Shown piece after piece: positions 1 through 8,078 of a DNA stretch of 64,000 nt. The translations under genes were made by a program, and so were the position numbers. The stretch's first letter is position 1. Every line of letters begins with the position of its first letter. The stretch spans positions 1-64,000 of the forward strand of contig CAJXSO010000006.1 of assembly GCA_913061505.1 (NCBI GenBank), given 5' to 3'. This DNA comes from an uncultured Lutimaribacter sp. GTDB lineage: Bacteria > Pseudomonadota > Alphaproteobacteria > Rhodobacterales > Rhodobacteraceae. The notes under the pieces were generated by a model. That model searched no databases. It was not told the DNA's origin and worked only from the letters and a program-made list of their open reading frames with translations.

Positions 1-48
1 TTTTACATGGCGGTGTTGCGCCGCGCCTAAACCGGGCCTAGGCCCCAG

Positions 49-819
49 CTAGGCCAAAGCCGGCGCCACCACAATTTGCGTGCCCCAGGCGGCGCATTTT
101 GCCGCCAAAGGGCCGGGCAATGGCGCCTCGGTATATAGCTTTGCCATCTGCGACAGCGGCGCCACCCGTATCGGCGCCTTGCGGCCAATTTTGCTGTGAT
201 CGGCCACCAGCACCCTTTGGCGGGCTTGCGCGATGATTGTTTGGCTTACCGCCACTTCGGCGCTGTCAAAATCCAGCATATCGCCGTCTTGGTCCAGCGC
301 CGAACAGCCCATAACGGCAAGATCCACCTTGAATTGCTCGATCAGGCGCACCGCAGTGGGGCCAACCAACCCACCATCGCTGCGGCGCAACGTGCCACCG
401 GCCACCACCACCTCGATCTGGGGGTTGGCCACCAAGATATTGGCAATATTCAGGTTATTGGTCACAACCAGCAAATCGCGATGGGCCAGCAGCGCGCGGG
501 CCACGGCCTCGGTCGTGGTGCCAATGGTTAAAAACAACGAGCAGGCATCGGGAATTTCGGCCGCGCAGGCACGGCCAATGGCCTCTTTCGCCGCGGCATG
601 CATTTGCTGGCGATCGGCATAGCCAATATTGGCCACGCCCGAGGGTAAAACCGCCCCGCCATGCACGCGCTGCAGCTGGCCTGCATCGGCCAAATCGGCC
701 AGATCGCGGCGGATGGTTTGCAGCGTGACGCCAAAGCGCTGGGCCAGATCCTCGACCACAACTTTGCCTTCGCTGCGGGCAATTGCCAAGATTTCTGGGT
801 GGCGAAACCGGCTAGACAT
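49..819 (-). CDS. glpR: DeoR-family transcriptional regulator, GlpR-like
   Basis: Predicted repressor of glycerol-3-phosphate genes. The N-terminus carries a DeoR-type winged HTH (LAQRFGVTLQTIRRDLADL) followed by the RVHGGA hinge. The C-terminal sugar-phosphate sensor domain shows the IGTTTEAVA, VTNNLNIAN and DGGLVGPTA blocks that recall E. coli GlpR along the whole length. The start was set at ATG 819 (MSSRFRHPEIL), which matches the usual GlpR N-terminus; an in-frame start 13 codons upstream at 858 is possible and neither has a strong Shine-Dalgarno sequence. The protein is 256 residues, normal for the family. It is transcribed leftward, away from preT, and its usual target glpD would lie outside the window. 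DeoR proteins for other sugar phosphates are the alternative. Confidence 0.85.
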   Translation of the reverse strand: MSSRFRHPEILAIARSEGKVVVEDLAQRFGVTLQTIRRDLADLADAGQLQRVHGGAVLPSGVANIGYADRQQMHAAAKEAIGRACAAEIPDACSLFLTIGTTTEAVARALLAHRDLLVVTNNLNIANILVANPQIEVVVAGGTLRRSDGGLVGPTAVRLIEQFKVDLAVMGCSALDQDGDMLDFDSAEVAVSQTIIAQARQRVLVADHSKIGRKAPIRVAPLSQMAKLYTEAPLPGPLAAKCAAWGTQIVVAPALA

Positions 820-890
820 GGCGCTGTGACATGGCTGAAATGCCCCTTTTTTCAGCAAAATATGCCGCTAACCACCCAAATTTGCAATGT

Positions 891-918
891 TTTACAAGCG
901 CCTTTTGCGATTCATAAT
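891..918 (+). promoter_or_regulatory. candidate promoter of preTA
   Basis: TTTACA (891-896) and CATAAT (913-918) are each one mismatch from the sigma-70 hexamers and are separated by 16 bp. The predicted start falls about seven bases downstream, inside the palindrome at 919-934. This is a pattern match only. Confidence 0.45.
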
Positions 919-934
919 TTTACCGATTGATAAA
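919..934. promoter_or_regulatory. candidate RutR-type operator at preTA
   Basis: The 16-mer TTTACCGATTGATAAA is an imperfect palindrome that shares 13 of 16 positions with TTTACCAAATGGTAAA in front of the amidohydrolase gene (4366-4381). It resembles the E. coli RutR site TTGACCAnnTGGTCAA. It abuts the predicted -10 element and ends 52 bp before the preT start, where bound repressor would block transcription. That the TetR protein encoded at 3631-4254 is the ligand is inferred. Confidence 0.6.
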
Positions 935-986
935 ATTTTGATTCGTGGCATCCTGAGATCAACGAAACCTAACAAAGGATGGTCCC

Positions 987-2315
987 ATGTCTGCTAATGC
1001 CCTGACACCGGGTATCGCCGCCGGGCGCTTGCGCAGTGACGACTTGCAGCAAAACTTTGCCGATCTGCACCCGCCGATGGGCCAGCACGAGGCGCAGGTG
1101 GCCGCTGACCGGTGTTATTTCTGCCACGATGCACCCTGTGTCACCGCCTGCCCCACGGCCATCGATATTCCGTTGTTTATCCGCCAAATCGCCACTGGCA
1201 CGCCCGAAGCGGCCGCCAAAACGATTTTGTCGCAAAATATTTTGGGCGGCATGTGCGCCCGGGTGTGCCCCACTGAAACGCTGTGCGAACAGGCCTGCGT
1301 GCGCGAAACCGCCGAGGGCAAGCCGGTGCGCATTGGCCAGCTGCAGCGCCATGCAACCGATATTTTACAGGCCAAGGCCGGGCACCCTTTCTCCCGGGCG
1401 GCCCCGACGGGGCGGCGCATTGCCGTTGTCGGGGCCGGTCCGGCAGGGTTGGCATGCGCCCATCGGCTGGCCATGAAGGGCCACGATGTGGTGGTTTTCG
1501 ATGCCCGCCCAAAGGCGGGGGGCTTAAATGAATATGGGATTGCCAGCTATAAATCGACCGATGATTTCGCCCAGGCCGAGGTAAATTGGCTGTTGGGCAT
1601 TGGCGGCATCAGCGTGCAAAACGGGCAGGCCCTGGGCCGCGATATCACCCTGGCGCAACTGCAGGCGCAATATGATGCGGTGTTTTTGGGCATCGGCCTT
1701 GGCGGGGTAAACGCACTGGGCGCCGATGGCGACGACAAACAAAACGTGCTGGATGCGGTCGATTTTATCGCCGATCTGCGCCAGGCCAGCGATATGGCCA
1801 CACTGCCCATCGGCCGCGACGTTGTGGTAATTGGCGGCGGCATGACCGCGATCGACGCCGCCGTTCAGGCCAAGCTGCTGGGCGCGCTGAATGTCACGCT
1901 GGTTTATCGCAGGGGCCGGGCGCGAATGAATGCCAGCCCGTTCGAGCAAGATCTGGCCGCCTCGAAAGGGGTGCGCATCATCACCAATGCCACGCCCGTG
2001 CAGGTGCTGGGCAACGGGGCAGTGCGCGAGATCGAATTCGCCTATACCGACGATACGCTGACCCCCACAGGCGATACGTTCCGTCTGGCCGCGGATCAGG
2101 TGTTCAAGGCCATCGGTCAAACATTGGCAGGCAGCGGCCTGCCCGATACCGACAAAGGTAAAATTGCCACTGTCGGCGCCGGGCGCACCAGCATCGCAGG
2201 CGTTTGGGCCGGGGGCGATTGCGCCACTGGCGGCGACGATCTGACAGTGACCGCCGTGGCGCAGGGGCGCGACGCGGCAGAAGACATCCACGCAACCCTG
2301 ACGGCAGAGGGCTGA
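987..2315 (+). CDS. preT: NAD-dependent dihydropyrimidine dehydrogenase subunit PreT
   Basis: Electron-input subunit of dihydropyrimidine dehydrogenase, which reduces uracil and thymine in the first step of reductive pyrimidine breakdown. The 442-residue protein corresponds to the N-terminal part of mammalian DPD. Cys43, 46, 51 and 55 and Cys90, 94, 100 and 104 form the two Fe-S motifs. The FAD-binding GAGPAG lies at 149-154 and a second dinucleotide-binding VVVIGGGMTAID near 279-290. An AAGGA sequence precedes the ATG. The stop is three bases before preA, so the two subunits are surely co-translated. A glutamate synthase small-subunit-like oxidoreductase is the structural relative, but the partner preA makes DPD the clear call. 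Confidence 0.93.
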   Translation: MSANALTPGIAAGRLRSDDLQQNFADLHPPMGQHEAQVAADRCYFCHDAPCVTACPTAIDIPLFIRQIATGTPEAAAKTILSQNILGGMCARVCPTETLCEQACVRETAEGKPVRIGQLQRHATDILQAKAGHPFSRAAPTGRRIAVVGAGPAGLACAHRLAMKGHDVVVFDARPKAGGLNEYGIASYKSTDDFAQAEVNWLLGIGGISVQNGQALGRDITLAQLQAQYDAVFLGIGLGGVNALGADGDDKQNVLDAVDFIADLRQASDMATLPIGRDVVVIGGGMTAIDAAVQAKLLGALNVTLVYRRGRARMNASPFEQDLAASKGVRIITNATPVQVLGNGAVREIEFAYTDDTLTPTGDTFRLAADQVFKAIGQTLAGSGLPDTDKGKIATVGAGRTSIAGVWAGGDCATGGDDLTVTAVAQGRDAAEDIHATLTAEG

Positions 2316-2318
2316 GAC

Positions 2319-3623
2319 ATGGCAGACCTGACATCAAATTTCGTAGGCATCAAATCGCCCAACCCGTTCTGGCTGGCCTCGGCCCCGCCGACAGACAAAG
2401 AATATAACGTGCGCCGCGCCTTCGAGGCCGGTTGGGGCGGCGTTGTGTGGAAAACCCTGGGCGAAGACGGCCCGCCGGTGGTCAATGTCAACGGCCCCCG
2501 CTACGGCGCGATTTGGGGCGCCGATCGGCGGCTGTTGGGGCTGAACAACATCGAATTGATCACCGACCGCCCGCTGCATGTGAACCTGCAAGAGATCAAA
2601 TCGGTCAAACGCGATTACCCGGACCGGGCGATGATTGTCTCGCTGATGGTGCCTTGCGTGGAAGAGGCATGGAAAGCCATCTTGCCGCTGGTCGAGGAAA
2701 CCGGCGCAGATGGGGTCGAGCTGAATTTCGGCTGCCCCCATGGCATGAGCGAGCGCGGCATGGGCAGCGCGGTGGGCCAAGTGCCCGAATATATCGAAAT
2801 GGTCACGCGCTGGGTAAAGCAAAACACCCGCATGCCCTGTATCGTAAAGCTGACGCCAAATATCACCGATATCCGCAAACCCGCCGCTGCCGCCAAGGCC
2901 GGTGGCGCCGATGCCGTATCGCTGATCAACACGATCAATTCGATCACCTCGGTCAATCTTGATCTTTTCGCGCCCGAGCCCACGATCGATGGCAAAGGTG
3001 CGCATGGCGGCTATTGTGGCCCGGCGGTGAAACCGATCGCGCTGAACATGGTGGCAGAAATCGCCCGCAGCGCCGATCTGCGCGGCCTGCCCATATCGGG
3101 CATTGGCGGTGTAACCACATGGCGCGATGCGGCCGAATATTTGGCGATGGGGGCGGGCAATGTGCAAGTGTGCACAGCCGCCATGACCTATGGCTTTAAA
3201 ATTGTTCAGGAAATGATTTCGGGCCTGTCCGACTATTTAGACAGCAAAGACATGCACAGCCCCGCCGAATTGATAGGCCGCGCCGTGCCAAACACCAGCG
3301 ACTGGCAGCATTTGAACCTGAATTACATCAGCAAGGCAAAGATCAACCAAGATCTGTGCATCAGCTGTGGCCGCTGCTACGCCGCCTGCGAAGACACCAG
3401 CCACCAGGCCATCGCCATGTCTGATGATCGGGTTTTCACCGTGAAAGACGATGAATGCGTGGCCTGCAACCTGTGCGTCAATGTCTGCCCGGTGGAAAAC
3501 TGCATCACGATGGAGCAAATGGCCCCCGGCACCACCGACCCGCGCACCGGCAAGCTTGTCGAGGCAGACTATGGCAATTGGACAACCCACCCCAACAACC
3601 CAAACAGGGTGGCGGCCGAATAA
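2319..3623 (+). CDS. preA: dihydropyrimidine dehydrogenase catalytic subunit PreA
   Basis: Catalytic subunit that reduces the pyrimidine ring on FMN. The N-terminal 300 residues are a dihydroorotate dehydrogenase-like TIM barrel with NFGCPHGMSERGMGS (137-150), KLTPNITDI and SGIGGVTTWRDA. The C-terminus has two [4Fe-4S] motifs, Cys347/350/353/357 and Cys380/383/386/390, which pass electrons from PreT. At 434 residues it has the usual length. The position that would align with the catalytic cysteine of mammalian DPD (in its ACGQ motif) appears to be Val152 (AVGQ). The gene ends eight bases before the convergent regulator gene, leaving no room for a terminator between them. Confidence 0.93.
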   Translation: MADLTSNFVGIKSPNPFWLASAPPTDKEYNVRRAFEAGWGGVVWKTLGEDGPPVVNVNGPRYGAIWGADRRLLGLNNIELITDRPLHVNLQEIKSVKRDYPDRAMIVSLMVPCVEEAWKAILPLVEETGADGVELNFGCPHGMSERGMGSAVGQVPEYIEMVTRWVKQNTRMPCIVKLTPNITDIRKPAAAAKAGGADAVSLINTINSITSVNLDLFAPEPTIDGKGAHGGYCGPAVKPIALNMVAEIARSADLRGLPISGIGGVTTWRDAAEYLAMGAGNVQVCTAAMTYGFKIVQEMISGLSDYLDSKDMHSPAELIGRAVPNTSDWQHLNLNYISKAKINQDLCISCGRCYAACEDTSHQAIAMSDDRVFTVKDDECVACNLCVNVCPVENCITMEQMAPGTTDPRTGKLVEADYGNWTTHPNNPNRVAAE

Positions 3624-3630
3624 GCCAGGC

Positions 3631-4254
3631 TTAGGGCGCAAGCAGCTTGGTAAACATCGTTTCCACATGCTGCTGCGCCGCAGCCCAAGCGGCATCGGTA
3701 TCGGGGATCAAAACCCTGACCTGTGTCTCAAAATCGGCATAGTGCTGGGTGGTGGCCCAGATCGAGATGATCAAATGCGCCGGGTCTACCGGGGCCAGCA
3801 GCCCGGCATCTACCCAATCTTGGATCAGGCGGCATTTTTCATCGAAAAGCGGTTTCAACCCGGTTTCCAGGTTACCCCCCATACGCGGTGCGCCTTGGAT
3901 GATTTCATTTGCAAACAAGCGGCTTTCGCGGGGGTAAAGGCGGCTCATCTCCATTTTGCGGCGGATATAGCCCAATAGCTCGGCCAGCGGGTCGCCTTTG
4001 GCATCCATCTGTTCCAGCGGGTCCAGCCAGGCCTCCATCAGGCGGGCCAGCAAGGTAACGTGGATCTCTTCTTTGCCGCTGAAATAGTAAAGAATATTGG
4101 GCTTTGACAGGCCTGCCGCCTCGGCGATCTGGTCTAGCGTGCTGCCGCGATAGCCATGCTGCGAGAACACATCCAGCGCCGCCTCGAGAATGCGCTTGCG
4201 GTTGCGCTGCTGAATGCGGCTGCGCTTTGGCGCGGGGTGGGTGGCTTCGCTCAT
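3631..4254 (-). CDS. rutR: TetR-family regulator, RutR-like
   Basis: Predicted pyrimidine-responsive repressor. The HTH occupies about residues 20-65 (TLDQIAEAAGLSKPNILYYF). The ligand domain contains ESRLFANEI, LIQDWVDAGLLAPVDP and WATTQHYADFETQV, which track E. coli RutR closely, including the ATQHYADF block. RutR of E. coli binds uracil and thymine. The gene lies between the dehydrogenase and the amidohydrolase/hydantoinase genes, convergent to the first and divergent from the second. A half-site TTGACCA at 4279-4285 lies just upstream of its own start and may allow autoregulation. The function is inferred from family and context; the direct ligand here is unknown. Confidence 0.85.
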   Translation of the reverse strand: MSEATHPAPKRSRIQQRNRKRILEAALDVFSQHGYRGSTLDQIAEAAGLSKPNILYYFSGKEEIHVTLLARLMEAWLDPLEQMDAKGDPLAELLGYIRRKMEMSRLYPRESRLFANEIIQGAPRMGGNLETGLKPLFDEKCRLIQDWVDAGLLAPVDPAHLIISIWATTQHYADFETQVRVLIPDTDAAWAAAQQHVETMFTKLLAP

Positions 4255-4333
4255 CTGGGTAAAAATATTGCTTTAGATTTGACCATATCCGCCCTCAGAT
4301 AGCCCGTTGGCCCTATTATGTCCAAGACGAATC

Positions 4334-4362
4334 TTGACAGCCGCAGGGGCAACGGCAATCGT
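4334..4362 (+). promoter_or_regulatory. candidate promoter of the amidohydrolase-hydantoinase operon
   Basis: A perfect TTGACA lies at 4334-4339. The -10 region at 4357-4362 (AATCGT) is poor, so the match rests mostly on the -35 box. The predicted start is about 4368, within the palindrome at 4366-4381. Confidence 0.4.
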
Positions 4363-4365
4363 GAC

Positions 4366-4381
4366 TTTACCAAATGGTAAA
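4366..4381. promoter_or_regulatory. RutR-type operator, perfect palindrome
   Basis: TTTACCAAATGGTAAA consists of two perfect inverted 7-bp half-sites around AA. It differs from the E. coli RutR consensus TTGACCAnnTGGTCAA only at the third base of each half. It lies 30 bp upstream of the chosen ATG at 4412 and would cover the predicted transcription start. Its presence argues that a longer upstream reading of the gene, beginning at 4307, is not the translated form. Confidence 0.7.
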
Positions 4382-4411
4382 AAAGAGAACGGCCAAACAA
4401 AGGGGGGCGCA

Positions 4412-5662
4412 ATGCCAGCACCTGGGGAAAACCTGCGCATCAACGGGGATCGACTGTGGGACAGTCTGATGGAAATGGCAAAGATCGGGCCAGGGGTGGC
4501 CGGCGGGAATAATCGCCAAACCCTAACCGATGCCGATGCCGAAGGGCGCGCGCTGTTTCAGAAATGGTGCCAAGAGGCCGGCTGCGACATGGGGCTAGAC
4601 AGTATGGGCAACATGTTTGCCATCCGCCCCGGAACCGACCCCGATGCCCTGCCGGTTTACATGGGCAGCCACCTAGATACCCAGCCCACAGGCGGCAAAT
4701 ATGATGGTGTTCTGGGCGTATTGGGCGCGCTCGAGGTTGTGCGCAGCCTCAATGACATGGGCATCAAAACCCGCCATCCCATTGCCATCGCCAACTGGAC
4801 CAACGAAGAGGGCACGCGCTTTGCCCCGGCGATGCTGTCTAGCGGCGTTTTTGCCGGCATTCACACCGAAGATTGGGCCAAATCGCGCCAAGATGCCGAT
4901 GGCAAGCTTTTCGGCGACGAGCTGCGCCGCATTGGCTGGCAGGGCGACGAACCCGTGGGCCAGCGTAAAATGCACGCGATGTTCGAGCTGCACATCGAAC
5001 AGGGCCCCATCCTAGAGGCCGAGGGCAAAGATATCGGCGTGGTTACACATGGCCAGGGCCTAAGCTGGACGCAAGTAACCATCACCGGCAAAGACAGCCA
5101 CACCGGCAGCACGCCGATGCCACTGCGCAAAAACGCGGGCCTTGGCATGGCCAAGCTGCTGGAATTGGTAGACCAAATCGCATGGTCGCATGCCCCCCAT
5201 GCGGTGGGGGCTGCCGGCCATATCGATGTCTACCCCAATTCGCGCAACGTAATCCCGGGCAAGGTGGTGTTCACGGTCGATTTCCGCAGCCCCGATCTGG
5301 CGGTGATCCAGGATATGGAAAAACGCCTGCGCCAAGAGGGCCAGAAAATCTGCGATGACATGGGGCTGGGTGTCGAATTTGAAAAGGTCGGCGGCTTTGA
5401 TCCTGTGGCCTTTGACGAGGGCTGCGTCAGCGCCGTGCGGCGGGCCGCCGATAGCCTGGGCTATGCCCATATGAATATCATCTCGGGCGCGGGCCACGAT
5501 GCCTGCTGGATCAACCAGGTGGCGCCAACCGCCATGATCATGTGCCCCTGCGTTGATGGGCTGTCGCATAACGAGGCCGAGGAAATTTCCAAAGACTGGG
5601 CAACCGCAGGCACCGATGTGCTGTTGCATGCGGTTCTGGAAACAGCGGGTGTGGTGGCCTGA
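4412..5662 (+). CDS. N-carbamoyl-beta-alanine amidohydrolase (Zn-dependent, M20 family)
   Basis: Last step of the reductive route: removes the carbamoyl group from N-carbamoyl-beta-alanine to give beta-alanine, CO2 and ammonia. The 416-residue protein has the M20 peptidase fold with GSHLDTQPTGGKYDGV (His87, Asp98), NWTNEEGTRF (Glu132/133), FELHIEQGP and a C-terminal GAGHDACW/GLSHNEAEE block, as in AmaB/HyuC and beta-ureidopropionases. The start at 4412 follows an AGGGGGG ribosome-binding site and leaves the operator outside the gene. The dihydropyrimidinase gene follows after 34 bp. L-carbamoylase or allantoate amidohydrolase share the fold, but the neighbours favour the pyrimidine role. Confidence 0.88.
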   Translation: MPAPGENLRINGDRLWDSLMEMAKIGPGVAGGNNRQTLTDADAEGRALFQKWCQEAGCDMGLDSMGNMFAIRPGTDPDALPVYMGSHLDTQPTGGKYDGVLGVLGALEVVRSLNDMGIKTRHPIAIANWTNEEGTRFAPAMLSSGVFAGIHTEDWAKSRQDADGKLFGDELRRIGWQGDEPVGQRKMHAMFELHIEQGPILEAEGKDIGVVTHGQGLSWTQVTITGKDSHTGSTPMPLRKNAGLGMAKLLELVDQIAWSHAPHAVGAAGHIDVYPNSRNVIPGKVVFTVDFRSPDLAVIQDMEKRLRQEGQKICDDMGLGVEFEKVGGFDPVAFDEGCVSAVRRAADSLGYAHMNIISGAGHDACWINQVAPTAMIMCPCVDGLSHNEAEEISKDWATAGTDVLLHAVLETAGVVA

Positions 5663-5696
5663 CGCCACCCCCACCCAGCAGATCAAGGAGGCCAAA

Positions 5697-7160
5697 ATGG
5701 CAACAAAAGTCATCAAAGGCGGCATGGTATGCACCGCCGACCGCACATGGAAAGCCGATGTGCTGATCGAGGGCGAGACGATCAAACAGATCGGCGAAAA
5801 CCTGGTGGGCGATGAATATATCGACGCCGAAGGCGCCTATGTGATCCCCGGCGGGATCGATCCGCACACGCATCTGGAAATGCCCTTTATGGGCACAACT
5901 GCCGCTGAAACCTTTGAAACCGGCACATGGGCTGCGGCCTGTGGCGGCACCACAATGCTGGTCGATTTTTGCCTGCCCGGCGCCGATGGCAGCATCAAAA
6001 ACGCCATCAACGAATGGCATCGCAAAAGCGCCCCGCAAATCTGCGCCGATATCGGCTATCATATGGCCATCACGGGCTGGAACGAGACAATCTTCACCGA
6101 GATGAAAGACGCCGTTGATATGGGCGTAAACTCGTTCAAACATTTCATGGCCTACAAAGGCGCGCTGATGATCGAGGATGACGAGATGTTCGCCTCGTTC
6201 AAGCGCTGCAAAGAGCTGGGCGCCTTGCCGATGGTGCATGCCGAAAACGGCGATCTGGTGGCCGAGATGCAGCAGAAATACTTTGACCAAGGCATCACCG
6301 GCCCCGAGGGGCACGCCTATTCGCGCCCGCCCGAATTCGAAGGCGAGGCGGCAAACCGCGCCATTTGCATCGCCGATACGGCGGGTGTGCCGCTTTACAT
6401 CGTGCATGTGTCTTGCGAGCAGGCCCACGAGGCCATACGCCGGGCGCGCCAAAAAGGCATGCGGGTCTATGGCGAGCCGCTGATCCAGTTCCTGACCTTG
6501 GATGAAAGCGAATATTTCAACAAAGATTGGGATCATGCCGCGCGGCGCGTGATGTCGCCGCCCTTCCGCTCGAAAGACCACCAAGATAGTTTGTGGGCCG
6601 GGCTGCAGGCTGGTTCGCTGCAGGTGGTGGCCACCGATCATGCGGCGTTCAACACCGAACAAAAGCGCGCCGGCAGGCATGATTTCCGCATCATCCCCAA
6701 TGGCTCGAACGGGTTGGAAGAGCGGCTGGCCGTGCTGTGGACACATGGCGTGGAAACCGGGCGGTTAACGCCCAATGAATTTGTGGCGGCCACATCAACC
6801 AATGTGGCGAAAATCTTGAATATCTATCCGAAAAAAGGTGCCATCGTCGAAGGGGCCGACGCCGATATTGTGGTTTGGGATCCGAAGATCAGCAAAACCA
6901 TTTCAGCCGCCAACCACCATTCGATCCTTGATTACAATGTGTTCGAGGGGTTTGAGGTAACAGCGCAGGCCCGCTACACCCTGTCGCGCGGCGAGGTGAT
7001 CTGGGCCTGGGGCCAAAACAGCCAGCCCAACCCGGGCCGCGGCCGGTTTGTGCCGCGCCCGGCATTCCCCAGCGCCAATGTGGCCTTGTCAAAATGGAAA
7101 GAGCTGAACGCCCCCAAAATGATTCAGCGTGATCCGCTGAATATTCCCGCCGGCATTTGA
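5697..7160 (+). CDS. hydA: dihydropyrimidinase
   Basis: Opens the dihydrouracil or dihydrothymine ring to the N-carbamoyl-beta-amino acid, the middle step of the pathway. The 487-residue enzyme shows the binuclear zinc site of the amidohydrolase superfamily: His57 and His59 (PHTHLEMP), the lysine expected to be carboxylated, Lys154 (FMAYKG), His181 (MVHAEN), His237 (YIVHVS) and Asp314 (ATDHAAF). The ATG at 5697 has a strong AAGGAGG six bases ahead, which decides it over an upstream in-frame start. The gene is co-directional with the amidohydrolase gene and probably in one transcript. Hydantoinase activity is a common side reaction of this family. Confidence 0.93.
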   Translation: MATKVIKGGMVCTADRTWKADVLIEGETIKQIGENLVGDEYIDAEGAYVIPGGIDPHTHLEMPFMGTTAAETFETGTWAAACGGTTMLVDFCLPGADGSIKNAINEWHRKSAPQICADIGYHMAITGWNETIFTEMKDAVDMGVNSFKHFMAYKGALMIEDDEMFASFKRCKELGALPMVHAENGDLVAEMQQKYFDQGITGPEGHAYSRPPEFEGEAANRAICIADTAGVPLYIVHVSCEQAHEAIRRARQKGMRVYGEPLIQFLTLDESEYFNKDWDHAARRVMSPPFRSKDHQDSLWAGLQAGSLQVVATDHAAFNTEQKRAGRHDFRIIPNGSNGLEERLAVLWTHGVETGRLTPNEFVAATSTNVAKILNIYPKKGAIVEGADADIVVWDPKISKTISAANHHSILDYNVFEGFEVTAQARYTLSRGEVIWAWGQNSQPNPGRGRFVPRPAFPSANVALSKWKELNAPKMIQRDPLNIPAGI

Positions 7161-7167
7161 TTTTTGT

Positions 7168-7194
7168 TGCACCCGGGTGCACAACCCGGGTGCA
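7168..7194 (+). repeat. tandem palindrome / stem-loop between hydA and the ABC operon
   Basis: The 11-mer ACCCGGGTGCA occurs twice (7171-7181 and 7184-7194). The first copy is part of a perfect 14-bp palindrome (7168-7181). The whole stretch can fold with an 11-bp stem TGCACCCGGGT / ACCCGGGTGCA and a 5-base loop. No T-run follows, so it is not a standard terminator. It may be an operator pair for a dimeric regulator or an mRNA-stabilising hairpin at the 3' end of hydA. Confidence 0.5.
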
Positions 7195-7263
7195 GGGCAG
7201 TAGAATAACAACAAAGCGCGGCGCCTAAGCCGCGTCATCACAGTAACGCGGGGAGTATGCGGT

Positions 7264-8049
7264 TTGACGACCGATATCGCGATCAGCGCCAAGGGTCTGA
7301 ACCTGACCTTTCAAACGAATGACGGGCCAGTGCATGCCCTAAAAGATGTCAACCTAGATATCTGCAAGGGCGATTTTGTCAGCTTTATCGGCCCTTCGGG
7401 CTGTGGCAAAACCACCTTCCTGCGCTGCATGGCCGATCTTGAACACCCCACCGGCGGCAGTATCACGGTGAACGGCGTGTCAGCCGCCGATGCCCGCGCC
7501 GCGCGCGCCTATGGCTATGTGTTTCAGGCAGCCGGCCTTTACCCATGGCGCACCATCGGGCGCAATGTGTCGTTGCCGTTGGAAATTATGGGCTATGACA
7601 AGGCCGATATCGCCCAGCGCGTGCAGCGGGTGCTAGAGCTGGTAGAACTGTCTGGCTTTGAAAAGAAATTTCCCTGGCAGCTGTCGGGGGGCATGCAGCA
7701 ACGCGCCAGCATCGCCCGGGCGCTGGCCTTTGACGCAGATATCTTGCTGATGGACGAGCCATTTGGCGCGCTGGATGAAATCGTGCGCGACCACCTGAAC
7801 CAGCAATTGCTACAGCTGTGGGCGCGCACCAACAAAACCATCGCCTTTGTCACGCATTCGATCCCCGAGGCGGTGTATCTGTCAACGCGCATCGTGGTGA
7901 TGAGCCCGCGCCCCGGCAGGATCACCGATATCATCGAAAGCCCCCTGCCCCGCGAACGCCCCTTGGATATTCGCGACACGCCCGAATTTTTGGAAATCGC
8001 CCATCGCGTTCGCGAGGGCCTGCGCGCGGGTCATGCCTATGACGATTAA
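7264..8049 (+). CDS. ABC transporter ATP-binding protein (nitrate/taurine/pyrimidine type)
   Basis: ATPase of the importer that follows the catabolic genes. Walker A GPSGCGKTTF, signature LSGGMQQRASIARAL and Walker B LLMDEPFGALDE are intact, and the 261-residue length fits the SsuB/TauB/ThiZ group. The start appears to be TTG at 7264, eight bases after a GGGGAG sequence; no in-frame ATG lies near it. Two permease genes and a binding-protein gene follow in the same direction. The substrate is inferred from context as a pyrimidine or pathway intermediate. Confidence 0.88.
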   Translation: MTTDIAISAKGLNLTFQTNDGPVHALKDVNLDICKGDFVSFIGPSGCGKTTFLRCMADLEHPTGGSITVNGVSAADARAARAYGYVFQAAGLYPWRTIGRNVSLPLEIMGYDKADIAQRVQRVLELVELSGFEKKFPWQLSGGMQQRASIARALAFDADILLMDEPFGALDEIVRDHLNQQLLQLWARTNKTIAFVTHSIPEAVYLSTRIVVMSPRPGRITDIIESPLPRERPLDIRDTPEFLEIAHRVREGLRAGHAYDD

Positions 8050-8078
8050 GCGCGCAGTTTTTCCAGCAAGGGGGGCAC

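Noticed and set aside
1-48. A further gene at the left edge
   Set aside because: The 48 bases hold only immediate stops on the strand of glpR; the expected glpD cannot be seen.
4307-4411. Longer N-terminus for the amidohydrolase
   Set aside because: It would include the operator palindrome and predicted promoter in the coding part, and the shorter start has a strong ribosome-binding site and family-like N-terminus.
5538-6746. A 402-codon open frame opposite the dihydropyrimidinase gene
   Set aside because: No motif or ribosome-binding site, and the plus strand encodes a full enzyme with every metal ligand.
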